The notes under the pieces are model-generated. The model searched no databases, was not told where the DNA came from, and worked only from the letters and a program-made list of their open reading frames with translations. From an uncultured Lachnospiraceae bacterium (GTDB lineage Bacteria; Bacillota; Clostridia; Lachnospirales; Lachnospiraceae): a stretch of 16,110 nucleotides of DNA. The stretch covers positions 1-16,110 of the forward strand of contig CADCPJ010000124.1 of assembly GCA_902803245.1 (NCBI GenBank), written 5' to 3'. Shown one piece after another: positions 7,293 through 14,392 of this stretch. The position numbers were made by a program, and so were the translations under genes. Position 1 is the stretch's first letter, and each line of letters begins with the position of its first letter.

Positions 7293-8228
7293 ATGTTGGA
7301 TGTTGCGCTGCTCGGCACCGGCGGGATGATGCCTCTGCCGAAGCGATGGCTGACTTCCTGTTTGCTTCGCTTAAACGGGAACAGCGTTCTCATAGACTGC
7401 GGTGAGGGAACGCAGATTGCCCTTAAGGAACTGGGATGGTCCTGCAAGCCGATTGACACCATACTGATCACGCATTTTCATGCGGACCACATCGCGGGTC
7501 TCCCGGGGCTCCTTCTGACGATGGGAAATGCGGACCGGACGGAACCGGTGACCATCATCGGACCCAAGGGGATCGGAAATGTCGTAAGGGCGGCGAGAAC
7601 CATCGCCCCGGAGCTTCCGTTTGAGACCGTTTCCAGGGAGATCAGCGGAAATGAGGAGACATTTGACATACACGGGCTCCGCGTGACCGCGTTCAGGGTC
7701 AATCACCGGGTGGTCTGCTACGCCTACAAGGCGGAGGTGCCGCGCCTCGGCAGGTTCGACGTGGAGAAGGCGAAGGCAAACGACATTCCGCTGAAATTCT
7801 GGAATCCCCTGCAGAAGGGCGCGATGATCGAATATGAGGGGCGGACGCTGACACCGGATATGGTGCTGGGAGAGTCCCGAAAAGGACTGAAGGTGGTCTA
7901 TGCGACCGACACGCGGCCGACGAGGGACATCGTCCGGCACGCGCAGGGAGCGGATCTCCTCATCGCCGAGGGAATGTACGGCGAGCACGACAAGGAAGAG
8001 AAGGCAAGGAGCTGCAAGCACATGACGATGCAGGAGGCGGCCCGGATCGCGGCGGAGGCGGAGCCGAAGGAGCTCTGGCTCACGCACTACAGTCCGAGCC
8101 TCATCCGGCCGGACATCTATCTCGAGGAGCTGAAGAAGATTTTTCCGAACACGATCGCTGCGAGAGACGGGAGATGTACGAGCATTCTCTTCGAAGGGGA
8201 GGCCGGGCAGGAGGTGAAGCGCGCATGA
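7293..8228 (+). CDS. rnz: Ribonuclease Z (tRNA 3'-end endonuclease)
   Basis: Metallo-beta-lactamase-fold endonuclease of 311 residues, normal for bacterial RNase Z. It cuts tRNA precursors after the discriminator base so CCA can be added. It begins with [13 protein letters not shown], then IDCGEGTQ (34-41), and the zinc motif HFHADH (61-66) followed by IAGLPGLL. Later come [10 protein letters not shown], the RNase Z-type segment [22 protein letters not shown] with the metal Asp, and LTHYSP with the final His. AAGGAG (7282-7287) is five bases before the ATG. Its stop overlaps the tsaD start (ATGA), so it is a true operon member between rimI and tsaD, putting tRNA trimming and t6A modification under one transcript. 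Confidence 0.94.
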   Translation: MLDVALLGTGGMMPLPKRWLTSCLLRLNGNSVLIDCGEGTQIALKELGWSCKPIDTILITHFHADHIAGLPGLLLTMGNADRTEPVTIIGPKGIGNVVRAARTIAPELPFETVSREISGNEETFDIHGLRVTAFRVNHRVVCYAYKAEVPRLGRFDVEKAKANDIPLKFWNPLQKGAMIEYEGRTLTPDMVLGESRKGLKVVYATDTRPTRDIVRHAQGADLLIAEGMYGEHDKEEKARSCKHMTMQEAARIAAEAEPKELWLTHYSPSLIRPDIYLEELKKIFPNTIAARDGRCTSILFEGEAGQEVKRA

Positions 8229-9250
8229 GTGACGGGCATACGGATATCCTCGCCATCGAGACCTCCTGCGACGAGACTGCGGCGGCAGTCGTCCGGGACG
8301 GCAGGGAGGTTCTGTCGAGCATCATTTATACACAGATCGCGATGCACACGGTCTACGGAGGAGTCGTTCCCGAGCTGGCCTCGAGGGCGCACATCGAGAA
8401 GATCGACGCAGTCGTGCTTGCGGCGCTTGAGGAAGCGGGAAAGACGATATCGGATGTGGACGCGGTCGCCGTGACATACGGGCCGGGACTCGTAGGAGCC
8501 CTTCTCGTCGGAGTGGCGGAGGCGAAGGCGCTCGCCTGGGCTGCCAAAAAGCCGCTGATCGGCGTCAACCACATCGAGGGACATATCTCGGCAAACTATA
8601 TCGAGCACCCGGACCTTGCACCCCCCTATCTCGGACTCGTCGTGTCGGGAGGGCACACCCATCTCATCATCGTCAGGGACTACGCCGAATTCGAGATCAT
8701 CGGCAGGACGGTGGACGATGCGGCGGGGGAGGCCTTTGACAAGGTGGCGAGGGCCATCGGGCTCGGATATCCGGGCGGGCCGAAGATCGACGCCGCGGCG
8801 AAGGAGGGCGATCCCTTCGCCATTTCCTTTCCGAAGGCGAAGGTGCATCACTCGGAGTACGACTTCAGCTTCAGCGGCTTAAAGAGCGCCGTGCTCAACT
8901 ACCTCAATCATGCGGAGATGACGGGGGAGGAGGTCCGCGCCTGCGACGTGGCGGCGAGCTTCCAGAGATCCGTGGTGGAGGTGCTTAAAGAGCACACGGT
9001 TCGCGCCGCGAAGGAATTCGGGATGCGCAAAGTGGCCCTCGCCGGCGGCGTGTCGGCGAACAGCGCCCTGAGGGAAGGAATGAGGAAGGCCGTCCTGGAC
9101 GCGGGCTGTGAGCTCTTTGTGCCGTCCCCCGTTTTGTGCACGGACAATGCGGCGATGATCGGAGCCGCGGCATTTCACGAGTATGTGCGGGGCGTGCGCA
9201 GCGGCCTTGACCTGAACGCCGTCCCGGGGCTTAGGATCGGCGAGCGCTGA
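8225..9250 (+). CDS. tsaD: tRNA N6-adenosine threonylcarbamoyltransferase TsaD
   Basis: Catalytic subunit of the bacterial t6A complex (Kae1/Qri7/TsaD family), 341 residues. It transfers the threonylcarbamoyl group from threonylcarbamoyl-AMP to A37 of tRNA. Seen motifs are [12 protein letters not shown] (9-20), [10 protein letters not shown] (45-54), and the metal-binding HIEGH with H116 and H120. VVSGGHTHL (139-147), GGVSAN, and CTDNAAMIG with the third metal ligand D307 follow. The ATG at 8225 was chosen because it gives the usual family N-terminus and overlaps the rnz stop by four bases. An in-frame ATG at 8174 would put 17 unrelated residues in front and is rejected. Confidence 0.97.
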   Translation: MSDGHTDILAIETSCDETAAAVVRDGREVLSSIIYTQIAMHTVYGGVVPELASRAHIEKIDAVVLAALEEAGKTISDVDAVAVTYGPGLVGALLVGVAEAKALAWAAKKPLIGVNHIEGHISANYIEHPDLAPPYLGLVVSGGHTHLIIVRDYAEFEIIGRTVDDAAGEAFDKVARAIGLGYPGGPKIDAAAKEGDPFAISFPKAKVHHSEYDFSFSGLKSAVLNYLNHAEMTGEEVRACDVAASFQRSVVEVLKEHTVRAAKEFGMRKVALAGGVSANSALREGMRKAVLDAGCELFVPSPVLCTDNAAMIGAAAFHEYVRGVRSGLDLNAVPGLRIGER

Positions 9251-9277
9251 AGAAGAGGGGGAACCCTCAAGCGGATC

Positions 9278-9316
9278 CGGCCGCGAAAAGAGCTTAAGAT
9301 GGGGCCGTTTCTTATT
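9278..9316 (+). terminator. Weak possible terminator after tsaD
   Basis: CGGCC (9278-9282) can pair with GGCCG (9303-9307), followed by TTTCTTATT. The stem is only 5 bp with a 20-base loop, so efficient termination is doubtful. A small GAGGG/CCCTC hairpin (9255-9268) precedes it. Read-through into ispD is likely. Confidence 0.25.
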
Positions 9317-9384
9317 AAAAAACACGAACCTGTGATCCAGCTGGCCGGAAAAAGCGGCATATGAGGGATCAGGAAGGATGCGAG

Positions 9385-10134
9385 ATGACTATAGCAATCG
9401 TCCTGGCAGCGGGTCGGGGAACGCGGATGGGGTCAAAGATCCCAAAGCAGTTTCTTGAGATCGACGGGGAGCCGATCATCGCGAAAACGCTGCGGGCATT
9501 TGAACAAAGCGATGTGATCGATGAGATCGTCCTCGTGACGTCGGAGGAGGCAATTGAATACTGCAGGAAGGAGATTGTCGGCCGCCTGGGCTTTCACAAG
9601 GTGGCCCGCATCGTCGCAGGAGGCAACGAGCGGTATGACTCCTCCTGGAACGGGCTCCTGGCGTGCCGCGAGCTCTTCGAGGCAGAGGATACGTGCGCGG
9701 AGTGCGGGCCGGACAAGGTGAACCCGGCTTCCTATGTCCCCTCGAAGTACAAGAACTGCTATGTGATGATTCATGACGGCGCGAGGCCTTACGTGACCGA
9801 TGAGGTTCTTCGGCGCGCGAATAAGGCGGTCCGGATGTACGGCGCGGTGGCGGTCGGCATGCCCACGAAGGACACGGTCAAGATCGTCGACGCGGAGGGC
9901 TTTGCCGGCAGGACGCCGAAGCGGTCCAGCGTCTGGATCATCCAGACGCCGCAGGCATTTTCCTATGAACTGATCTTAAGCGCCAACGAGAAGGTCCGCG
10001 CGGAGAGCCGGATGACGGGCGTCACGGACGACGCGATGATCGTCGAGGCCTCCGGGCTTGCGCGGGTGAAGCTCGTGGAGGGATCCTACGCCAATATCAA
10101 AATCACAACGGCGGAGGACCTGTATCGTTTTTAA
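9385..10134 (+). CDS. ispD: 2-C-methyl-D-erythritol 4-phosphate cytidylyltransferase
   Basis: Nucleotidyltransferase of the non-mevalonate isoprenoid pathway, making CDP-methylerythritol from CTP and MEP. It has 249 residues against about 230-236 in typical IspD. Motifs are VLAAGRGTRMGSKIPKQF (6-23), GGNERYDSSWNGL (79-91), IHDGARPYV (129-137), IIQTPQAF (185-192), TDDAM (214-218), and GSYANIKITTAEDL (233-246). Between the NGL and HDGARP motifs it carries an insert of roughly 25 residues with C104 and C107. AGGAAGG (9371-9377) lies seven bases before ATG 9385, so the upstream ATG at 9361 is rejected. A TarI-like ribitol-phosphate cytidylyltransferase is an alternative, as the families are close, but no teichoic acid genes are nearby. 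Confidence 0.85.
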   Translation: MTIAIVLAAGRGTRMGSKIPKQFLEIDGEPIIAKTLRAFEQSDVIDEIVLVTSEEAIEYCRKEIVGRLGFHKVARIVAGGNERYDSSWNGLLACRELFEAEDTCAECGPDKVNPASYVPSKYKNCYVMIHDGARPYVTDEVLRRANKAVRMYGAVAVGMPTKDTVKIVDAEGFAGRTPKRSSVWIIQTPQAFSYELILSANEKVRAESRMTGVTDDAMIVEASGLARVKLVEGSYANIKITTAEDLYRF

Positions 10135-10137
10135 TTA

Positions 10138-10189
10138 AAAAGGTTGCTGCCTGGGGTGACAATGGGGACTGCCCCCGCTGTCACCTTTT
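10138..10189. terminator. REP-like hairpin / probable terminator after ispD
   Basis: GGTGACA (10155-10161) pairs with TGTCACC (10179-10185), with an inner GGGG/CCCC stem (10164-10167 with 10172-10175) and loop ACTG, followed by TTTT. A competing pair AAAAGGT (10138-10144) with ACCTTTT (10183-10189) is also possible. It sits between ispD and the opp promoter and probably ends the tsa-ispD transcript. The GTGACA...GGGGAC...CCCC...TGTCAC pattern resembles REP-type palindromes mobilised by Y1 (RAYT) transposases; that likeness is from memory. Confidence 0.6.
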
Positions 10190-10211
10190 CCTGCATTACC
10201 ACTTCACTGCC

Positions 10212-10240
10212 TTGACTTTGTAAAGCGGATTCCCTATAAT
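10212..10240 (+). promoter_or_regulatory. Sigma-A promoter of the opp operon
   Basis: TTGACT (10212-10217), a 17-base spacer, and a perfect TATAAT (10235-10240) form a near-consensus housekeeping promoter. Transcription should start near 10247, leaving a leader of about 33 bases before oppB. It is the strongest promoter seen in the window. Confidence 0.88.
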
Positions 10241-10279
10241 ATCTCTTTGCAAGTCATCTTCGAAGAAGGGGATTTCAAT

Positions 10280-11191
10280 ATGTCCAAATATCTGGTGAAG
10301 AGGATCCTGCTGGCGATCCTTTCTGTGCTGGTGATCTGTCTGATCACTTTTTTTGCTATGAATGCGGTTCCGGGAGGCCCGTTCAATTCCGAAAAAGCCC
10401 TCTCCGCGGCGACGAAAGCCGCACTCGAGAAGCGCTACAATCTGGACAAACCCGTCTTTACCCAGTTCCTTCTCTACATGGGAAATATTCTCCGCGGTGA
10501 TTTCGGCGTGTCACTGAAGACGGGCCGCGAAATCACGGGGACGATCTTTGAGTGCTTCAAGGTCTCCGCGACGATCGGCGGACTTGCCGCACTCTGCGCA
10601 CTGATTCTCGGCGTGGTGTTCGGCGCGATTGCCGCCCTCTTTAGGAACCGGTGGCCGGACCGCCTGATCATATTCATGACCACGCTCTTTACGGCGATGC
10701 CGTCTTTCGTGTTTGCCACGTTCCTTCTCATGATTTTCTGCATACAGCTGAAGCTCCTGCCGGTGTGGGATGCATCCAGCAAATCGCTGGTGCTGCCCGT
10801 CATCGCCCTGGCCGCGTATCCGACGGCTTACATCACCCGTCTGACGAAGACGAGTATGCTCGACGCGCTGGGACAGGACTACATCCGCACGGCGAGATCG
10901 AAGGGCGTGACCACAATTAAGGTGATCTTCAAGCATGCGCTCCGGAACGCGCTCATCCCGGTAATCACATACATCGGGCCGATGCTCGCCTACATCCTGA
11001 CCGGATCCCTCGTGGTGGAGAACATCTTCACGATCGGCGGACTCGGGCAGCAGTTTGTCAAGTCCATCACCAACCGCGATTACCCGATGATCATGGCGAC
11101 GACGATCTTCCTCGCCGTCATCATGGTTGTCATGAACCTCTTGAGCGACATCATGTACAAGGTCGTGGACCCGCGCATCAAACTGGATTAA
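10280..11191 (+). CDS. oppB: Oligopeptide ABC transporter permease OppB
   Basis: First inner-membrane permease of a peptide importer, 303 residues with six predicted membrane spans. It shows the OppB/DppB opening VKRILLAILSV, the NAVPGGPF motif, LRGDFGVS, and the EAA coupling loop DYIRTARSKG followed by HALRNALIPVI. GGLGQQFVKSITNRDYP and a hydrophobic C-terminus ending in VVDPRIKLD follow. The start ATG 10280 has AAGGGG (10266-10271) eight bases upstream; a TTG at 10247 in the same frame falls at the predicted transcription start and is rejected. It lies directly behind a near-consensus promoter and heads the operon oppBCDFA. Confidence 0.92.
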   Translation: MSKYLVKRILLAILSVLVICLITFFAMNAVPGGPFNSEKALSAATKAALEKRYNLDKPVFTQFLLYMGNILRGDFGVSLKTGREITGTIFECFKVSATIGGLAALCALILGVVFGAIAALFRNRWPDRLIIFMTTLFTAMPSFVFATFLLMIFCIQLKLLPVWDASSKSLVLPVIALAAYPTAYITRLTKTSMLDALGQDYIRTARSKGVTTIKVIFKHALRNALIPVITYIGPMLAYILTGSLVVENIFTIGGLGQQFVKSITNRDYPMIMATTIFLAVIMVVMNLLSDIMYKVVDPRIKLD

Positions 11192-11204
11192 GGAGGAGAC
11201 GAAG

Positions 11205-12275
11205 ATGGAACAATCGAATATGCCCAAAAAAGCTCCATTCAGCCTCCAGGTTGACCTGAGGAAGTTTGAGAAGGCGACGGACGAGGAAAAGAGACAGCAG
11301 GACGTCATGAGCGAGTCCACCACCTTCTTCAAGGACGGCATGAGGAAGCTCATGAGGAATCCTCTGGCGGTGGGATCGATCATCGTACTCATCCTGATCA
11401 TACTGACAATCATCATTGCCCCGATGGTCGTGCCCTATGGGTACTCCGACATCATCAAGGTGGGGGGAAAGAGAGACAAGTCTGCGAAGAATCTGGCGCC
11501 ATTTACCTATTCTTCCAAGGAAATCGAATACATGGACACGACGGGAGAGAAGCTCTTCCCACACATCATGGGCACGGACTCGATGTGCCGCGATTACTTC
11601 ATCCGCGTGGTCTACGGCACAAGGATCTCCCTGACCGTCGGCCTCTTCGCGTCCATCCTCGTGCTCATCATCGGCGTCTTCTACGGCTCCGTTTCCGGAT
11701 ACTTCGGGGGGCGGGTGGACCTGATTATGATGAGAATTGTGGATATCATCTATTCGCTCCCTGACATGCTGATCATCATTCTCCTGTCCGTGGTGTTAAA
11801 TGAGACGCTCGCGGACACGCAGAACCCGATCATCAAGTCCCTCGGAACGAATATGGTCTCCATCTTCATCGTCTTCGGCCTCCTCTAGTGGGTCGGCATG
11901 GCGAGGCTCGTCCGCGGCGAGATCCTGAAGATCAAGTCCAATGAGTATATCCTGGCGGCGAAGGCGGTCGGCGCCTCGTCGGGCCGCATCATCCGAAGCC
12001 ACGTCATTCCGAACTGCCTGTCCGTCATCATCATCACGACGGCGCTGCAGATCCCGTCGGCGATCTTCACGGAGAGCTTCCTCTCCTTCGTCGGCATGGG
12101 CGTCAAGGCACCGATGCCGTCCCTCGGATCACTGGCCAATGCGGCGCGGGAGGGCCTGCAGAGCTATCCTTTGCAGCTCGTCTTCCCGGCGGTCACAATC
12201 GTCCTCATCGTACTGGCGTTCAACCTGCTCGGAGATGGACTAAGAGATGCATTTGACCCGAAACTGAGGAGGTAA
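11205..12275 (+). pseudogene. oppC: Oligopeptide ABC transporter permease OppC, interrupted by an in-frame TAG
   Basis: Second permease of the peptide importer. Read through the stop it would be 356 residues, a plausible OppC length. Before the TAG it has a charged cytoplasmic head, a first span near 54-75, the family stretch HIMGTDSMCRDYFIRVVYGTRISL (split: MGTDSMCRDYF, VVYGTRISL) and further spans. Codon 228 (11886-11888) is TAG. The same frame then continues with WVGMARLVRGEIL, the EAA loop EYILAAKAVGAS, FTESFLSFVGMG, and GDGLRDAFDPKLRR, all conserved. There is no frameshift. As read by the standard code the products would be a 227-residue fragment (11205-11888) and, if restarted at ATG 11898, a 125-residue fragment with no good ribosome site. 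AAGGAGG precedes the start. It could be a fresh nonsense mutation, a sequence error, or a read-through site; sequence alone cannot decide. Confidence 0.85.
11886..11888 (+). other. In-frame amber codon within oppC
   Basis: TAG interrupts the conserved segment FGLL-stop-WVGMARLVRG. Relatives have a sense residue here, Ser in E. coli OppC and possibly Tyr in clostridial ones as I recall. Either needs only one base change (TCG or TAC to TAG). Confidence 0.9.
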
Positions 12276-12280
12276 GAGCT

Positions 12281-13300
12281 ATGGCTGGAAATGAAAAGAA
12301 ACCGCCCCTTCTTGAGGTGATTGACCTGCACACCTCCTTCACGACGGACAAGGGCGAAGTGCAGGCCGTAAACGGCGTAAATTTTGTTCTCGAGGAGGGA
12401 AAGACCCTCGGCATCGTCGGCGAGTCCGGCTCCGGCAAGTCGGTCACGGCCTACTCGATCATGCAGATTCTGGAGGGGAACGGCCACATCACTGCCGGAA
12501 AGATCCTTTTCCAGGGTGAGGACATCACGAAATACACCGCGAAGCAGATGAACATCTTCCGCGGACAGAAGTGCGCCATGATCTTTCAGGATCCGATGAC
12601 TTCCCTCAACCCGGTCTACACGGTGGGAGACCAGATCATGGAGGCGATCCGCATCCACTCCGACAAGTCGAAGCAGGAGGCCAGGGAGGCCGCGATTGAG
12701 ATGCTGAAACTCGTCGGCATCAACGACGCGGAGCGCAGGATGAAGCAGTACCCCCACGAGCACTCCGGCGGCATGCGCCAGAGAGTCATGATCGCGATGG
12801 CCCTGGCATCCGAGCCGTGGATCCTGATTGCGGACGAGCCGACGACGGCTCTCGATGTGACGATCCAGGCACAGATCCTCGAGCTCATGCAGGATCTGCA
12901 GAAGAAGCTCAATATGGCCATCATCATCGTCACGCACGACCTGGGCGTCATCGCGCAGATGGCGGACGAGATCGTCGTGATGTACGGCGGCAGGATCTGC
13001 GAGAGAGGCACGGCGGACGACATTTTCTACCGCCCGGCCCACGAGTACACGAAAGGCCTTCTTCACTCGATCCCGAGAGTGGACAATATGAAGGAGAAGC
13101 TGGTTCCGATCGGCGGAAACCCGATCAATCTGCTGAATCTGCCGAAGGGCTGTGCCTTCTGCGCGCGCTGCGACGAGGCCATGAAGATCTGCATCGAGGA
13201 GGTTCCGCCCGAGCTGCGCATGCCCGACGGACATCTTGCCTCGTGCTGGATGAATGTCAAGAATCATAACTACGTGGAGGTATCCGAGGATAATGAGTGA
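12281..13300 (+). CDS. oppD: Oligopeptide ABC transporter ATP-binding protein OppD
   Basis: First ATPase of the peptide importer, 339 residues. Walker A is GESGSGKS (47-54), the Q-loop lies in [10 protein letters not shown] (102-111), the signature is HSGGMRQR (161-168), Walker B is [12 protein letters not shown] (181-192), and the switch His is H219. The C-terminal oligopeptide-transporter extension has a Cys cluster C291, C297, C304 and C322, with an extra C294. This is the motif family that binds an iron-sulfur cluster in some OppD proteins, from general knowledge. All catalytic residues are present, so it should hydrolyse ATP with OppF. It starts 5 bases after oppC, showing the operon still reads as one unit despite the oppC stop. 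Confidence 0.95.
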   Translation: MAGNEKKPPLLEVIDLHTSFTTDKGEVQAVNGVNFVLEEGKTLGIVGESGSGKSVTAYSIMQILEGNGHITAGKILFQGEDITKYTAKQMNIFRGQKCAMIFQDPMTSLNPVYTVGDQIMEAIRIHSDKSKQEAREAAIEMLKLVGINDAERRMKQYPHEHSGGMRQRVMIAMALASEPWILIADEPTTALDVTIQAQILELMQDLQKKLNMAIIIVTHDLGVIAQMADEIVVMYGGRICERGTADDIFYRPAHEYTKGLLHSIPRVDNMKEKLVPIGGNPINLLNLPKGCAFCARCDEAMKICIEEVPPELRMPDGHLASCWMNVKNHNYVEVSEDNE

Positions 13301-14264
13301 GAATCGCAGCGAATACCTCGTGGAAGTGGAGGACCTGAAGGAATATTTCCCGATCCGCACGGGCTTTGCAAAGACGACGATGCTGAAGGCCGTGAACGGA
13401 GTCAGCTTCAAAATCAGAAACGGCGAGACGCTCGGCCTCGTCGGGGAGTCCGGCTGCGGCAAGACGACGGTCGGGCGCACGCTTTTAAGACTCTACAAGC
13501 CGACGGGAGGCCGCATCCTCTTCGAGGGAAATGAAGTAAACGACAAGAACATGCGGGAATACCGGAAAGAGATGCAGATGGTGTTCCAGGATCCCTATTC
13601 GTCTCTCGATCCCCGCATGACGGTTGAGGATATCATCGGCGAGCCGCTCGACGTCCACAAGCTCTACACCACCAAGGCGGAGAGAAGAGATAAGGTGCTC
13701 AATTTGATGAGCCTCGTCGGTCTCAACGCGGAGCACGCGACGAGATACGTGCATGAGTTCTCCGGAGGCCAGAGACAGAGAATCGGCATCGCGAGAGCTC
13801 TCGCCGTGGATCCTAAGTTCATCGTCTGCGACGAGCCGGTGTCAGCGCTCGACGTCTCGATTCAGGCCCAGGTGATCAACATGTTCGAGGAGATCCAGGA
13901 GAAGCTCGGGGTGGCATACCTCTTCATCGCGCACGACCTCCTGATCGTCCACCACATCTCCGACCGCATTGCGGTGATGTATCTGGGAAGAATCGTGGAG
14001 ATGGCGGAGGCGGATGAGCTGATGTCAAATCCGATGCATCCGTATACGGAGTCCCTCCTTTCTGCCGTTCCGATCCCGGATCCGGAGACCGCGAGGAAAT
14101 CGAAGCGGATTATCCTTGAGGGCGACGTGCCCTCCCCGCTCAATGTGCCGTCGGGCTGCCCGTTCCGCACGCGCTGCCGCTATGCGACGGAGAAGTGTGC
14201 CGGGGAAGTGCCTCCGCTCACCGACAGGGGCGGCGGTCATATGGTCGCCTGCTTTAAGAAGTGA
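13293..14264 (+). CDS. oppF: Oligopeptide ABC transporter ATP-binding protein OppF
   Basis: Second ATPase of the importer, 323 residues. Walker A is GESGCGKT (51-58), the Q-loop lies in [12 protein letters not shown] (98-109), the signature is FSGGQRQR (156-163), Walker B is [12 protein letters not shown] (176-187), and the switch His is H214. The C-terminus has the oligo/dipeptide-transporter tail [15 protein letters not shown], with a later Cys near the end. The start ATG 13293 overlaps the end of oppD by eight bases. The earlier in-frame ATG at 13254 would put 13 atypical residues before the normal N-terminus and is rejected. It forms the heterodimeric motor with OppD. Confidence 0.95.
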   Translation: MSENRSEYLVEVEDLKEYFPIRTGFAKTTMLKAVNGVSFKIRNGETLGLVGESGCGKTTVGRTLLRLYKPTGGRILFEGNEVNDKNMREYRKEMQMVFQDPYSSLDPRMTVEDIIGEPLDVHKLYTTKAERRDKVLNLMSLVGLNAEHATRYVHEFSGGQRQRIGIARALAVDPKFIVCDEPVSALDVSIQAQVINMFEEIQEKLGVAYLFIAHDLLIVHHISDRIAVMYLGRIVEMAEADELMSNPMHPYTESLLSAVPIPDPETARKSKRIILEGDVPSPLNVPSGCPFRTRCRYATEKCAGEVPPLTDRGGGHMVACFKK

Positions 14265-14291
14265 AAAAGGAGCTGCTGCCCGGGCGCCGCT

Positions 14292-14366
14292 TTGGTACAG
14301 CTTACAAGCAAAGGAATACCAAGTGCGAAAGCACGGTAGATATACAACAAGGGGGTGCATCTGCAC
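14292..14366 (+). other. Multi-hairpin leader between oppF and oppA
   Basis: The 128-base gap holds TTGGTA/TACCAA (14292-14297 with 14317-14322) enclosing GCTT/AAGC (14300-14303 with 14306-14309). A GAAA-tetraloop hairpin GTGC-GAAA-GCAC lies at 14323-14334, and GTGCA/TGCAC at 14355-14366. The last two share the GTGC/GCAC arms, so they can swap partners. No T-run is present. Such hairpins may stabilise the oppA message and raise binding-protein levels over the membrane subunits; that role is inference. Confidence 0.5.
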
Positions 14367-14392
14367 TTCCAGAACAAAAAGGAGGATTTTCC

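Noticed and set aside
8174..8224. Upstream in-frame start for tsaD
   Set aside because: It would overlap rnz by 55 bases and add atypical residues before the conserved N-terminus.
10247..10279. TTG start for oppB
   Set aside because: It falls at the predicted transcription start, seven bases after the -10 box; ATG 10280 has a ribosome site.
11898..12275. Separate small membrane protein gene downstream of the oppC stop
   Set aside because: It is in the same frame, contains the conserved second half of OppC, and its ATG has no convincing ribosome site.
12164..13480. 438-codon open frame on the minus strand across oppD and the start of oppF
   Set aside because: Its sequence is Asp/His/Arg-rich mirror coding of the OppD frame, with no motifs or ribosome site of its own.
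14278..14285. GCCCGGGC palindrome after oppF as a terminator
   Set aside because: A self-complementary 8-mer without loop or T-run; not a credible terminator.
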